NCBI GenBank assembly: GCA_015065615.1
Contig: SVPY01000009.1
Location: 1 to 64,000 of the forward strand
Direction: 5' to 3'
Length of the DNA stretch: 64,000 bases
Origin: Oscillospiraceae bacterium
Lineage (GTDB): Bacteria; Bacillota; Clostridia; Oscillospirales; Acutalibacteraceae
Position 1 is the stretch's first letter, and the number at the start of each line of letters is the position of its first letter. The notes beneath the pieces are model-generated. The model searched no databases. It was not told the DNA's origin and saw only the letters and a list, made by a program, of their open reading frames with translations. Of the stretch, positions 45,626 to 56,081 are shown in pieces. The position numbers were made by a program, and so were the translations under genes.

Positions 45626-45650
45626 CATTCATTAACTCTTGTGTTATACT
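45622..45650 (+). promoter_or_regulatory. Promoter of rplU-prp-rpmA
   Basis: A perfect TTGACA (45622-45627) and TATACT (45645-45650) are separated by 17 nt. Confidence 0.85.
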
Positions 45651-45656
45651 ACTTAA

Positions 45657-45747
45657 GCCGCTTATTGGGGGCTTTTAAAGTGATGCCGTAAAATAAATTC
45701 GGTATCCGCCTTGCAGTAGCGAGATTATAGAAAAGGCAGGCAGAAAA
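45657..45747 (+). ncRNA. Ribosomal protein L21 leader
   Basis: The roughly 90-nt 5' leader of rplU contains GCCGCTTATTGGGGGC-type pairing and a TGCCGT ... CGGTA segment, the position and size expected for the conserved L21 leader of Firmicutes, where L21 represses its own operon. The call rests on context and gross structure, not on a covariance search. Confidence 0.65.
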
Positions 45748-46056
45748 ATGTTTGCAGTTATTGAAACAGGCGGTAAGCAGTACAAGGTACAGTACGGTGA
45801 CGTAGTATACGTAGAGAAGCTTGCAGCCGAAGCTGATGAGACAGTCGAGTTCAAAGTTATCGCTATCAGTGATGAGAACGGTACAAAGTTCGGCACACCT
45901 TATGTTGAGGGCGCTTCCGTTACAGGTAAGGTTCTTAAGAATGGTAAAGCTAAGAAGATCACAGTTATGACTTACAAAGCCAAAAAAGGCGAGAAGCGTA
46001 AGATGGGTCACAGACAGCCTTACACAAAGGTTCAGATCGAATCCGTAAAGGCATAA
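45748..46056 (+). CDS. rplU: 50S ribosomal protein L21
   Basis: The 102 residues begin [24 protein letters not shown] and end [25 protein letters not shown], complete and typical. It heads the conserved rplU-prp-rpmA cluster. Confidence 0.97.
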   Translation: MFAVIETGGKQYKVQYGDVVYVEKLAAEADETVEFKVIAISDENGTKFGTPYVEGASVTGKVLKNGKAKKITVMTYKAKKGEKRKMGHRQPYTKVQIESVKA

Positions 46057-46060
46057 GAAA

Positions 46061-46390
46061 GTGATTTACGTCGATTTTCTTACTACCCCCGGAGGAAATT
46101 TAATCGGTTTCCGTATGGCAGGCCATTCGGGTTACGTACCTGAAGGGGAAGATGATATCGTGTGTGCAGCTGTAACCAGCGCGGCTTTGATGTCCATCAA
46201 TACTATAACCGACGTACTTACAGTAAACCCTGTAAGTGCAAGGGCAGAATACGGCGAAATATTTCTCAGGGTAGCACTTAAAGATGAAACAGATGTAAGA
46301 CCTATATTAAAAGGCTTAAAACTTCATCTTGAAAATCTCGAAGAACAGTATCCACAAAACATTAAAGTGAGTTATTTGGAGGTGCAATAA
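46061..46390 (+). CDS. prp: Ribosomal-processing cysteine protease Prp
   Basis: The 109 residues start at GTG 46061. Catalytic His22 is in MAGHSGY and Cys35 in [12 protein letters not shown]. Prp removes the N-terminal extension of L27 before ribosome assembly. It shares its last base with the rpmA start, and that L27 keeps the extension it cuts. Confidence 0.94.
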   Translation: MIYVDFLTTPGGNLIGFRMAGHSGYVPEGEDDIVCAAVTSAALMSINTITDVLTVNPVSARAEYGEIFLRVALKDETDVRPILKGLKLHLENLEEQYPQNIKVSYLEVQ

Positions 46391-46674
46391 TGCTTAAGGT
46401 TAACATTCAGTTATTAGCTCATAAAAAAGGTATGGGTTCTACAAAGAACGGCCGTGATTCCGAGTCCAAGAGACTTGGTGTTAAGAGAGCTGACGGTCAG
46501 TTCGTTCTCGCTGGTAACATCCTCGTTAAGCAGCGTGGTACACATATCCATCCCGGTAACAACGTAGGCAGAGGTTCTGACGACTCTCTCTTCGCTCTTG
46601 TTGACGGTAAGGTAAAGTTTGAGCGTATGGGCCGTGACCGCAAGATGGTTAGCGTTTACGCTATTGAGCAGTAA
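46390..46674 (+). CDS. rpmA: 50S ribosomal protein L27 with Prp-cleaved extension
   Basis: The 94 residues start [20 protein letters not shown]. The segment up to LLA is the Firmicutes extension removed by Prp, and mature L27 starts AHKKG-like. The rest ([27 protein letters not shown]) is canonical. Confidence 0.97.
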   Translation: MLKVNIQLLAHKKGMGSTKNGRDSESKRLGVKRADGQFVLAGNILVKQRGTHIHPGNNVGRGSDDSLFALVDGKVKFERMGRDRKMVSVYAIEQ

Positions 46675-46697
46675 TTAATTATTGTTTAATGCAATTT

Positions 46698-46729
46698 AGA
46701 GCTTCTTCTTTGAAGAGGCTCTTTTTGTT
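46698..46729 (+). terminator. Terminator of the rplU operon
   Basis: AGAGC-TTC-TTC / GAA-GAG-GCTCT, an interrupted stem, is followed by TTTTTG. Confidence 0.85.
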
Positions 46730-46741
46730 TTTAAAAAGATG

Positions 46742-48078
<1,337 letters not shown>

Positions 48079-48088
48079 GGATTTTATT

Positions 48089-48514
48089 TTGGAAAATTTA
48101 TTGAATTTACAAAAATTAACAGATAAAAAACTCGATATTAAAACCGTAAGCCCCCTCACCTTTGCTTTTATAGGTGATGGGGTATACGAGCTTTTTGTGA
48201 GAGAATATATAGTAAATATGGGCAACTGCCCCGTAAAGAAGCTTAATAATGCAAAAGTTGAGCTTGTAAGATGTGAGTTTCAGGCTGAAGTTTGCAAAAA
48301 CGTTTTAGAGCCTTTGTTTACAGAGAGCGAAAGGGAAATATACCTTCGCGGCAGAAACGCCCACGTAGGCCACGTACCGAAAAATTCAAACGTATCCGAT
48401 TACCACGCGGCCACTGCTTTTGAGGCGGTTTTCGGTTACCTTTATTTAACAAACGAAATAGAAAGGCTGAAATTCCTTTTCGGTGAGATAATAAGCTATA
48501 TAAACGCTAAGTAG
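48089..48514 (+). CDS. mrnC: Mini-ribonuclease III
   Basis: This 141-residue RNase III catalytic domain lacks a dsRNA-binding domain. Active-site acids are in FIGDGVYELFVRE and DYHAATAFEAVFGYLYL. It matures 23S rRNA in Firmicutes. The start is TTG 48089 with TAAGGA 7 nt upstream; the in-frame ATG at 48056 lies inside obg and lacks a ribosome site. Confidence 0.92.
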   Translation: MENLLNLQKLTDKKLDIKTVSPLTFAFIGDGVYELFVREYIVNMGNCPVKKLNNAKVELVRCEFQAEVCKNVLEPLFTESEREIYLRGRNAHVGHVPKNSNVSDYHAATAFEAVFGYLYLTNEIERLKFLFGEIISYINAK

Positions 48515-48520
48515 GTTAAT

Positions 48521-49438
48521 ATGAAAAAAGAAACGGTAAAAGAATTATCACTGGATATTTTATTTATACTTTTAAGCTCGGCTATCACAGCGGTGGGCAT
48601 AAATATGTTTACTGCTCCCAACAATATAGCGCCGGGCGGTTTTACGGGTATTGCAACCCTTTTAAATTATCTTTACGGTTTACCCATAGGCGCCGTTACC
48701 TTTATAATGAACATTCCCTTCGTTATATGGGCGGTGGTGGAAATCGGCTATAAGCTTGTTTTAAAAACGTTTCTCTCCGTTTTAACTTCTTCACTGCTTA
48801 CCGATCTTTCCGCTTCATTTATCACACCCTACCACGGGGATATGATTCTCGTTTCTATATGTGCAGGTGTTGTTTTGGGTTTAGGTTATTCACTTATGTT
48901 TATGCGAGAAGCTACCTCAGGCGGCACCGATTTAATCGCAAAGCTTTTAAATAACCGCGTCCGTTTTATTTCAATGGGCAAATTACTCCTTGCTATAGAC
49001 GGTCTGGTGGTAGTTATCTCAGCCTTTGTATACAGAAAAATCGAAAACGCTTTATATGCCTGTGTAGTTGTATTCGTCTGCTCAAAAATTATCGACTCGG
49101 TATTAATGGGTACCGATATCGGTAACGGCAAGCTGTTCTTTATTATGTCCGCCGAAAACGAAACGATAGCTAAAAGAATAATGGAGGAACTTGGCAGAGG
49201 CGTAACTCTTTTTGATTCTGTAGGCGCTTATACCGGCAGAGAGAGCAAAACCATTCTCTGCGCCGTTAGAAAATATCAGATTCAGAAGCTTCATAGAATT
49301 ATTAAGGAAACCGATAAATACGCTTTTGTAATTGCCACTGATGCAAACGAAATTGTAGGTGAAAGCTTTAAACCTCATTTTTCCGATGATAAACCTTTAA
49401 AAGATATTGTGGAGAAAATAAAAAATAATGACAGATAA
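48521..49438 (+). CDS. YitT family membrane protein
   Basis: The 305 residues comprise an N-terminal membrane domain of about five helices (AVGINMFTAPNNIAPGGFTGIATLL) and a cytosolic DUF2179 domain (KLFFIMSAENETIAKRIMEELGRGVT). Function is uncertain. It overlaps rsmF by 11 nt. Confidence 0.93.
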   Translation: MKKETVKELSLDILFILLSSAITAVGINMFTAPNNIAPGGFTGIATLLNYLYGLPIGAVTFIMNIPFVIWAVVEIGYKLVLKTFLSVLTSSLLTDLSASFITPYHGDMILVSICAGVVLGLGYSLMFMREATSGGTDLIAKLLNNRVRFISMGKLLLAIDGLVVVISAFVYRKIENALYACVVVFVCSKIIDSVLMGTDIGNGKLFFIMSAENETIAKRIMEELGRGVTLFDSVGAYTGRESKTILCAVRKYQIQKLHRIIKETDKYAFVIATDANEIVGESFKPHFSDDKPLKDIVEKIKNNDR

Positions 49439-50756
49439 GAATCTTCCCGAAAAATTCCTTCTGCGTATGAAAAATATGCTTGGCGATGAATTCGAAAGCT
49501 TTTTAAAATGCTTTGATTCTCAGCCTAAAAAGGGTATAAGACTTAATACTTTAAAATGTAGTAAAGAAAAGCTTGAAAGCTTACTGGAACCGGAAAAATC
49601 CCCCACAAGCGAATTAAGCTATTTTTACGAGGGAAAGGTAGGCGCAATGCCTTTACATGCAGCGGGAGCTTTTTACAGTCAGGAGCCTTCAGCTTCATCC
49701 GCCGTTACGGTGCTGGACCCGAAGCCCGGCGACTACGTGCTTGATATGTGCGCAGCCCCCGGCGGTAAATCCACACAGATAGCGTCGCTTCTAAACGGCG
49801 AAGGTCTTATCTGGAGTAACGAAGTAGTAAAATCCCGCGCCAATATCCTTCTTTCGAATATGGAGAGAATGGGCGTAAGAAACGCCGTTATCTCCTCAGC
49901 TTATCCAAACGTGCTTTCCAAAAAGCTCGGTGGATTTTTCGATAAAGTTTTGGTGGACGCTCCCTGCTCGGGGGAAGGTATGTTCAGAAAAAATGACGAA
50001 GCTATAACTGAGTGGAGCGAGGAGCACGTTAAATCCTGCGCGGAAAGACAGCTTGAAATAATGAGATCAGCTGCAAATCTTGTTAAAAAGGACGGTATAT
50101 TGGTTTATTCTACCTGCACCTTTTCTATGGAAGAAAACGAGGAGCTTGTAAAAAAATTCCTTGAAGCCTGCCCCGAATACCTTCAGGAAGAAATAAATGT
50201 ACCCTTCGGCAGAAAAGCTTTTGATAATAAATCCTTAAGGCTTTTCCCGATGGATGAAGGAGAGGGTCACTTCGTAGCTAAATTCAGGCGTACAGCAGAT
50301 AATTTCGAGTACCCAAGACTCACGGAATATAAAGAGGATAAAAAAGACCTTGAGGGACAGAAGCTATTTAAGGAGCTTTTTAATATAAAGCCTTGGGGCG
50401 TAATAAAAAATATAGGCGATAAATTTATAATTATGCCTAAGGATAAACTTCCCGATTTTAAGGGAATTACTATACTTAGGGCAGGCGTTATTTTAAGCGA
50501 GCTTGTAGGTAAACACACAGAGCCTCATCACTCTGTTTTCGCCGCGGTAAAGCCTTGTGAAGTAAAAATGAATGCCGATTTTAAAGACGGGGACGAAAAT
50601 TTACATAAATATTTAAAAGGCGAAGAAATTGAAGTGGACGAAAATTTTAAAGGTTATACTTTGGTTTCCGTAGAAGGTGTGGCTCTGGGCTTCGGTAAAG
50701 CTTCGGGCGGCAGACTTAAAAATAAGTACCCAAAAGGTCTCAGACTTATAAATTAA
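49428..50756 (+). CDS. RsmF/RsmB family rRNA (cytosine-C5-)-methyltransferase
   Basis: The 442-residue NOL1/NOP2/Sun family enzyme has MCAAPGGKSTQIA (SAM site), VDAPCSGEGMFRK and the catalytic cysteine motif YSTCTFSMEENE. The C-terminal 150 residues form an RsmF-type PUA-like extension. It modifies rRNA; the exact base is not readable from sequence. Confidence 0.92.
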   Translation: MTDKNLPEKFLLRMKNMLGDEFESFLKCFDSQPKKGIRLNTLKCSKEKLESLLEPEKSPTSELSYFYEGKVGAMPLHAAGAFYSQEPSASSAVTVLDPKPGDYVLDMCAAPGGKSTQIASLLNGEGLIWSNEVVKSRANILLSNMERMGVRNAVISSAYPNVLSKKLGGFFDKVLVDAPCSGEGMFRKNDEAITEWSEEHVKSCAERQLEIMRSAANLVKKDGILVYSTCTFSMEENEELVKKFLEACPEYLQEEINVPFGRKAFDNKSLRLFPMDEGEGHFVAKFRRTADNFEYPRLTEYKEDKKDLEGQKLFKELFNIKPWGVIKNIGDKFIIMPKDKLPDFKGITILRAGVILSELVGKHTEPHHSVFAAVKPCEVKMNADFKDGDENLHKYLKGEEIEVDENFKGYTLVSVEGVALGFGKASGGRLKNKYPKGLRLIN

Positions 50757-50798
50757 AGATAATTTCTAAAATATAAAAATAAAAAAATCAATAAAATC

Positions 50799-50828
50799 TT
50801 GCAATTTACCTTAGTGTTGTGTTACAAT
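50799..50828 (+). promoter_or_regulatory. Promoter of ilvE
   Basis: TTGCAA (50799-50804) and TACAAT (50823-50828) are separated by 18 nt. No T-box or leader peptide is visible in the short leader. Confidence 0.6.
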
Positions 50829-50866
50829 ACTTAGGTATTTTCGTATATAAAGAAAGAAGTGTTTTT

Positions 50867-51937
50867 ATGTTAAATATCAGAATCGAAAAGACAACTGCTC
50901 CCAAGGCTAAGCCTCAGGACGAAAGCAAACTCGGTTTCGGTAAAATCTTTACTGACCACATGTTTGTTATGAATTACGAGACAGGTAAGGGCTGGCATGA
51001 TCCCAGAGTTATTCCTTATCAGTCACTTTCTCTTGACCCCTCCGCAATGGTTTTCCATTACGGTCAGGAAATGTTCGAAGGCTTAAAGGCTTACAGAACA
51101 GATGACGGTAAAGTATTAATGTTCCGTCCCAACAAAAACATCGAGAGAGCAAACAATACAAATAAGAGAATCTGCATTCCCGAGATTCCCGAGGAGGATT
51201 TCTTACAGGCTATGCAGGCTGTTGTAAACGTAGATAAGGATTGGATCCCCACAGCTCCCGGTACATCTCTTTACATCCGTCCCTTCATTATTGCTACAGA
51301 CCCCTTCTTAGGTGTTCGTCCTTCCGATACATACCTCTTTATCGTTATCCTTTCACCTGTTGGCGCTTACTATGCAAGCGGTCTCAATCCCGTTAAGATC
51401 TGGATCGAAGACGAGTACGTTCGTGCTGTTAAGGGCGGTATCGGTGAAGCTAAAACAGGCGGTAACTACGTAGCAAGCTTAAAGGCTCAGATGAAGGCTC
51501 ACGACGAGGGCTACAGCCAGGTTCTTTGGCTTGACGGCGTTGAGAGAAAATATATCGAAGAAGTTGGCGCTATGAACATCTTCTTTAAAATCAGCGGCAA
51601 GGTTGTTACTCCTATGCTCAACGGCTCTATTCTTCCCGGTGTTACAAGAGCAAGCTGCATTGAGCTTTGCAAGAGCTGGGGCTTAGAAGTTGAAGAGAGA
51701 AAGATAAGCGTAGATGAGCTTGTAGAAGCTGCAAGAACAGGTGCTCTCGAAGAGTGTTGGGGCAGCGGTACAGCGGCTGTTATTTCTCCCGTTGGTAACC
51801 TCCGCTTTGAAGATGAAGTAATGGAAATCGGCGGCGGTAATATCGGACCTCTCAGCCAGAGACTTTACGACACAGTTACAGGTATCCAGACAGGTAAGGT
51901 TGAGGATACATTCGGCTGGACAGTTGAAGTTAAATAA
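50867..51937 (+). CDS. ilvE: Branched-chain amino acid aminotransferase
   Basis: This 356-residue fold-type IV PLP enzyme exchanges amino groups between leucine, isoleucine or valine and 2-oxoglutarate. Motifs include FHYGQEMFEGLKAYR, YIRPFIIATDP, the PLP lysine in GGNYVASLKAQ, and LDGVERKYIEEVGAMN. The start is ATG 50867; the frame extends upstream through the promoter without a ribosome site. Confidence 0.95.
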   Translation: MLNIRIEKTTAPKAKPQDESKLGFGKIFTDHMFVMNYETGKGWHDPRVIPYQSLSLDPSAMVFHYGQEMFEGLKAYRTDDGKVLMFRPNKNIERANNTNKRICIPEIPEEDFLQAMQAVVNVDKDWIPTAPGTSLYIRPFIIATDPFLGVRPSDTYLFIVILSPVGAYYASGLNPVKIWIEDEYVRAVKGGIGEAKTGGNYVASLKAQMKAHDEGYSQVLWLDGVERKYIEEVGAMNIFFKISGKVVTPMLNGSILPGVTRASCIELCKSWGLEVEERKISVDELVEAARTGALEECWGSGTAAVISPVGNLRFEDEVMEIGGGNIGPLSQRLYDTVTGIQTGKVEDTFGWTVEVK

Positions 51938-51940
51938 TTA

Positions 51941-51972
51941 AAAAAAGGAAAGCAAAGCTGCTTTCCTTTTTT
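51941..51972. terminator. Bidirectional terminator
   Basis: The perfect stem AAAAAGGAAAGCA / TGCTTTCCTTTTT with loop AAGC lies between ilvE and tmcAL. Confidence 0.92.
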
Positions 51973-51973
51973 A

Positions 51974-53140
51974 TTATATCTTTATTAACTTATGGGTAAA
52001 GTAGCCGTTTCCTTTATTCGGTGTATTTTTAGAAAGCTCGTAAATACTGTCGCACCTTGCTTCAAATTCAAAGTACTTTTCCAAATTATTCTTTTTGGCA
52101 TCGGAATAGCTTAAAACATAGGGCAGAGTATTTTTCTTTTCTTTCAGTATTTCCTCGCCTTTTTTGGTCATACCGAGTATTCTCAGGTATTTTCCTTCAA
52201 GTGGCAGTTCTTTTGTAATATTTAAAAAGCTTGAAAGAATAATTCTTCTTATTCTTGCGTGGCTGTAGCGGCGGGTTTTTATATATAAGTAAAGGCCGTT
52301 GAGGTCAGTGTTTTCATTGGCACCTTCGATAATTCTGTTTTCCAAACCTTCCGAAACGTCAGGTATATTTAAAAGGTCAGTGGGGGAGAGTGAGCGAAGT
52401 TTACAGAGTATAGCACGCTCTATGTTTTTAATATCTGCTAAATCACTGTTTTCAATAAAAGTATTTGTAATATCAGGAACAAATGATTTTACTTCTTCTT
52501 TAGTTGAAATAAGCTCACGAATTTTGGTTGCACTGGCAAAATTTTCAACAATGCCTTCGTTGTGGCCTGCTTTATACCTTTTAATGGTAAGAGGCTCAAT
52601 ATTGCTTTCAAGCTTATTCAATGCCTTTATATATTCAATACCTAAAATATTGTTGCTCTCTTTAAAAAGACCGCTTATTTCTTCGCCGTAAAGCTTTTTA
52701 ACAGCGTTTTCTCTTACTTTGGCAAAGGTGGCGCCGTCATTTTTATTTTCTCTTATAAGGGCGTTTATTTCGCTGTCTACAGTAAGTTTCGCGGCAGTTT
52801 TCAGTTTATCGGCGTCGCCGCATTCACTGCCGAAATATATTTTATCTACGCATCCTAATGAGTGCAGCAGATGTACACCTGTAAAAGCAAACTTTTCGGC
52901 AGTGGAAACACTGTTCCATACAGGCAGCTCAATTACTAAGTCGGCGCCCAGCTTTAAAGCGCACTCCGCTCTATTCCATTTATCTATAATTGCTGCGTCG
53001 CCTCTCTGAACGAAATTTCCGCTCATAACGCATACCGTATATTGGCATTCTTCTTTGATTTTATCTAAAATATACTTATGACCGTTGTGCAGAGGGTTGA
53101 ATTCGCAAATTAAACCGCCGATAAGTTTATTATTTATCAT
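51974..53140 (-). CDS. tmcAL: tRNA(Met) cytidine acetate ligase
   Basis: The 388-residue nucleotidyltransferase-fold protein has GGLICEFNPLHNGHKYIL (HxGH motif) and VMSGNFVQRGDAAI. TmcAL activates acetate with ATP to acetylate C34 of elongator tRNA-Met. It sits divergently beside ackA, which also handles acetate; this may be coincidence. Confidence 0.93.
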   Translation of the reverse strand: MINNKLIGGLICEFNPLHNGHKYILDKIKEECQYTVCVMSGNFVQRGDAAIIDKWNRAECALKLGADLVIELPVWNSVSTAEKFAFTGVHLLHSLGCVDKIYFGSECGDADKLKTAAKLTVDSEINALIRENKNDGATFAKVRENAVKKLYGEEISGLFKESNNILGIEYIKALNKLESNIEPLTIKRYKAGHNEGIVENFASATKIRELISTKEEVKSFVPDITNTFIENSDLADIKNIERAILCKLRSLSPTDLLNIPDVSEGLENRIIEGANENTDLNGLYLYIKTRRYSHARIRRIILSSFLNITKELPLEGKYLRILGMTKKGEEILKEKKNTLPYVLSYSDAKKNNLEKYFEFEARCDSIYELSKNTPNKGNGYFTHKLIKI

Positions 53141-53223
53141 TTTTTAGTAAATCTCCACTTGCTTTTTTCAGAGTTTTGTACTATTATATAATACGTCATT
53201 TTATGTAACGGTACAAGCTTTAT

Positions 53224-53251
53224 TTGTGCAAGTTAATAAATAATTTATAAT
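53224..53251 (+). promoter_or_regulatory. Promoter of ackA
   Basis: TTGTGC (53224-53229) and TATAAT (53246-53251) are separated by 16 nt. Confidence 0.55.
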
Positions 53252-53276
53252 TCATATAAAGGGAGAAATTTATAAT

Positions 53277-54482
53277 ATGAAAATTCTTGTTATCAATGCA
53301 GGTTCTTCTTCTCTTAAGTATCAGCTTATTGATATGGAAAACGAAAAGATGGTTTGCAAAGGCAACTGCGAAAAAATCGGTCTTGAAATGGGTATCTTCA
53401 GCCACAAGACAGCTGACGGCAGAAGCATCTCTTACGAAGTAAAGATGGCTGACCACACTGAAGCTTTCCAGCAGGTTAAGAATGCTCTTCTCGATAAGGA
53501 AGTTGGCGTTATTTCCGACTTAAGCGAAGTAAGCGCTATCGGTCACCGTATAGTTCAGGGCGGCGCACTCTTCAGCGAGTCCGTTATCGTTGACGAAAAG
53601 GTTGTTGAGGGCATCGAGAGCCTTATTCCTCTTGCTCCTCTCCACAATAAGGCACACGTTCAGGGTATCAGAGCTTGTCTTTCCGTTTTCGGTAAGGAAG
53701 TTCCCGAGGTTGTTGTATTCGATACAGCTTTCCACTCCACAATGCCCAGAAAAGCATACATCTATCCCGTACCTTATGAGTACTATGAGAAATATCAGGT
53801 TCGCCGCTACGGCTTCCACGGTACATCTCACCGCTATGTAAGCGCAAGATGTGCTGAGCTTATGGGTAAGGATATTAAGGATCTTAAGATCATCTCCTGC
53901 CATATCGGTAACGGTTCTTCCATTACAGCTATCGACGGCGGTAAGGTTATTGATACAACAATGGGTCTTACTCCCCTTGACGGTTTCATTATGGGTACAA
54001 GAACAGGTACACTCGACCCCAGCGTTGTTACATTTATCGCTGAAAAGGAAAACCTCACACCCAGCCAGCTTTCCGACCTCTTCAACAAGAAATCAGGTCT
54101 CCTCGGTATCTCCGGTATCTCCAGCGATGACCGTGACGTATTAAAGGCTGCAAGAGAAGGTAACGACAGAGCTATCCTCGCTCACGAACTTCTCGTTTAC
54201 CAGATCCAGAAGTACATCGGCAGCTACATCGTAGCTCTCGGCGGCGTTGACGCTATTATCTTCACAGCAGGTCTCGGTGAGAACCAGTATATGCACAGAG
54301 AGAAGATTATTGACGGTCTTTCCTTCATGGGCATTAAGCTCGACCACGAGAAGAACGACGGCTTACAGTCTGTTGAGGCACTTATCTCTGAGCCCGATTC
54401 CAAGGCTGCAGTTTGGGTCATCCCCACAAACGAGGAGCTCGTTATTGCAAGAGATACAAAGGCTCTTGTTGAGAAGCTTTAA
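53277..54482 (+). CDS. ackA: Acetate kinase
   Basis: This complete 401-residue enzyme interconverts acetyl phosphate and acetate with ATP synthesis. Motifs are ILVINAGSSSLKYQL, VFDTAFHSTMP, RRYGFHGTSHRYVS, IGNGSSITAI and FTAGLGENQ. It is transcribed alone; no phosphotransacetylase gene is adjacent. Codon use is that of a highly expressed gene. Confidence 0.97.
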   Translation: MKILVINAGSSSLKYQLIDMENEKMVCKGNCEKIGLEMGIFSHKTADGRSISYEVKMADHTEAFQQVKNALLDKEVGVISDLSEVSAIGHRIVQGGALFSESVIVDEKVVEGIESLIPLAPLHNKAHVQGIRACLSVFGKEVPEVVVFDTAFHSTMPRKAYIYPVPYEYYEKYQVRRYGFHGTSHRYVSARCAELMGKDIKDLKIISCHIGNGSSITAIDGGKVIDTTMGLTPLDGFIMGTRTGTLDPSVVTFIAEKENLTPSQLSDLFNKKSGLLGISGISSDDRDVLKAAREGNDRAILAHELLVYQIQKYIGSYIVALGGVDAIIFTAGLGENQYMHREKIIDGLSFMGIKLDHEKNDGLQSVEALISEPDSKAAVWVIPTNEELVIARDTKALVEKL

Positions 54483-54497
54483 TTCCAATAATAAATC

Positions 54498-54536
54498 AAG
54501 GGAGAAACTTCTTAGTGAAGTTTTCTCCCTTTTTTA
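54498..54536 (+). terminator. Terminator of ackA
   Basis: The stem AAGGGAGAAA...CTTC / GAAG...TTTTCTCCCTT is followed by a T-run. Confidence 0.88.
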
Positions 54537-54631
54537 TGCGAATAAGCACTGTAAAACGAAAGAAGTTAAAAAATAGTATTCTCATTTAAGAAATATAAAT
54601 TTAAATTTTGGAAAATAAAATACGAATAAAG

Positions 54632-54660
54632 TTGAAAATCATAGAAATTTGTGCTATTAT
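54632..54660 (+). promoter_or_regulatory. Promoter of the ZIP transporter gene
   Basis: TTGAAA (54632-54637) and TATTAT (54655-54660) are separated by 17 nt, with an extended TGC before the -10. Confidence 0.65.
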
Positions 54661-54687
54661 TTTTAATGCAAAAAGGATGTGATTTAT

Positions 54688-55527
54688 ATGGCTGTTGTTG
54701 GAAATTTATTGCTGGTTACATTAATTGCAGGCGTTGTAGGTACGGGTGTGGGCGGACTTGTAGGTGCTCTTCTACAGAAGGAATCCAACCGCGTTGTAAG
54801 TTTGCTTTTAAGCTTTGCCGCAGGCGTTATGCTCAGCGTTGTTTGTTTCGATCTTGTGGTTGAAGCCATTGAGACGAACACGGGAATTTACATGGTTATT
54901 TTTGCCATAGCCTTGGGTGTTTTCGCAACTTATTTTCTTAACTATATTATTGATAAAAAAACAAATCCGGAGCTTGCCCATATAGATGCAAGTCACCCCG
55001 AAACAGCTGATGACCTTGATGAGCTTATTCACAGCGACCACTTGGAACATCACGTACTTAAAAACGATAATAAATTTTCCCTTTTTATTGCAGGTATAGT
55101 AATGGCTTGTGCCATTGCCCTTCACAACGTACCCGAGGGTATGACCATAGGCGCATCCTACGCTATGGAGGATGCTGTATTCGGCAGTTCTTCCCTCATT
55201 CTTGCCATTTTAATTGGTCTTCACAATATTCCCGAAGGTATGGCGGTTTCCGTTCCCCTTATAAGCGGAGGTATGAAAAAGTATAGAGCCGTATTAATTA
55301 CCGCGGCAACGGGTATTCCCACCATTCTCGGCGCTTTGCTTGGCTTCTGGCTGGGCGAAATCGGTCCTTTAGGTTTAACCTTAAGTCTCGGCTTTGCAAG
55401 CGGCGCAATGCTTTACGTTGTTTTCGGCGAGATACTTCCGCAGTCCATACTTATGTACCACAGCAAAGCTCCCGCATTCTCTGCAATTATCGGTATGCTT
55501 GTGGGTCTGCTTATAATATTCGCTTAA
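54688..55527 (+). CDS. ZIP family metal transporter
   Basis: This 279-residue protein has about eight membrane helices and the two ZIP metal-site helices, ALHNVPEGMTIG and GLHNIPEGMAVS. A His/Asp-rich cytosolic loop (HIDASHPETADDLDELIH, then SDHLEHH) probably binds zinc or iron. It imports divalent metal. The start is ATG 54688 behind AAAAGGA. It stands alone. Confidence 0.93.
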   Translation: MAVVGNLLLVTLIAGVVGTGVGGLVGALLQKESNRVVSLLLSFAAGVMLSVVCFDLVVEAIETNTGIYMVIFAIALGVFATYFLNYIIDKKTNPELAHIDASHPETADDLDELIHSDHLEHHVLKNDNKFSLFIAGIVMACAIALHNVPEGMTIGASYAMEDAVFGSSSLILAILIGLHNIPEGMAVSVPLISGGMKKYRAVLITAATGIPTILGALLGFWLGEIGPLGLTLSLGFASGAMLYVVFGEILPQSILMYHSKAPAFSAIIGMLVGLLIIFA

Positions 55528-55548
55528 TTAATTTTTAATCAGAATTTG

Positions 55549-55580
55549 AAGGCGCACGAAAAAGTGTGCCTTTTCTTTTT
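55549..55580 (+). terminator. Terminator of the ZIP transporter gene
   Basis: AAGGCGCAC / GTGTGCCTT, with one G-U pair, is followed by TTCTTTTT. Confidence 0.85.
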
Positions 55581-55582
55581 AC

Positions 55583-55616
55583 AAAAAATTAAGAGCGCCT
55601 TATAAAAGACACTCTT
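55583..55616 (-). terminator. Terminator of the LytTR/DUF3021 operon
   Basis: On the minus strand AAGAGTG / CGCTCTT, with one U-G pair, is followed by AATTTTTTG. Confidence 0.65.
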
Positions 55617-55637
55617 CTGTACAAAAAATAAAATGAG

Positions 55638-56081
55638 TTAATTTGAATTTTCGCTTTCCTGCTTTTTCTTAAGCATCTTATTAAGGCTGTCAGTTTTCTT
55701 TTTTATAATTAAATATATAACGGACCATATAACAAAATAACCGATAATAAATATGGCGGTAAATACCAAAACGGGAATCATACCTAAATCAAGCCAGCCG
55801 TTAAGCAGATAGGTTGCAAAGTAGCAAAGGTACAGTATGACGCCGTGAATAAGTATGGCTACCATTAAAGGCAGGTTTTCGATCTGATAAATTGCGTTCA
55901 ATCCTCCGGCGGCAAATGCAAGAAAAGTAAGGGAAAATATACCTACAGAAACTTCCTTAACGCTTAATGCTTCAACCGCGCCGTTATTATATAAAATTAA
56001 ATACAATACCGCAAGAAATAAAGGTCCGATAGAAGCAGACCACACGCCGCGGCGCAAAAATTCCGAAATAAATTTTTTCAT
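55638..56081 (-). CDS. DUF3021 family membrane protein, putative LytTR inhibitor
   Basis: The 147 residues form four hydrophobic helices (GPLFLAVLYLILYNNG, GIFSLTFLAFAAGG, PLMVAILIHGVILYLCYF, VLVFTAIFIIGYFVIW) and a charged tail, as in DUF3021. Family knowledge: in LytTR regulatory systems a small membrane protein encoded with the regulator restrains it. The ATG overlaps the LytTR stop (ATGA), so the two are made together. Confidence 0.85.
   Translation of the reverse strand: MKKFISEFLRRGVWSASIGPLFLAVLYLILYNNGAVEALSVKEVSVGIFSLTFLAFAAGGLNAIYQIENLPLMVAILIHGVILYLCYFATYLLNGWLDLGMIPVLVFTAIFIIGYFVIWSVIYLIIKKKTDSLNKMLKKKQESENSN

Noticed and set aside
53520-54576. Several long frames on both strands inside ackA
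   Set aside because: They are shadow frames of a strongly biased gene; acetate kinase motifs lie only in the annotated frame.
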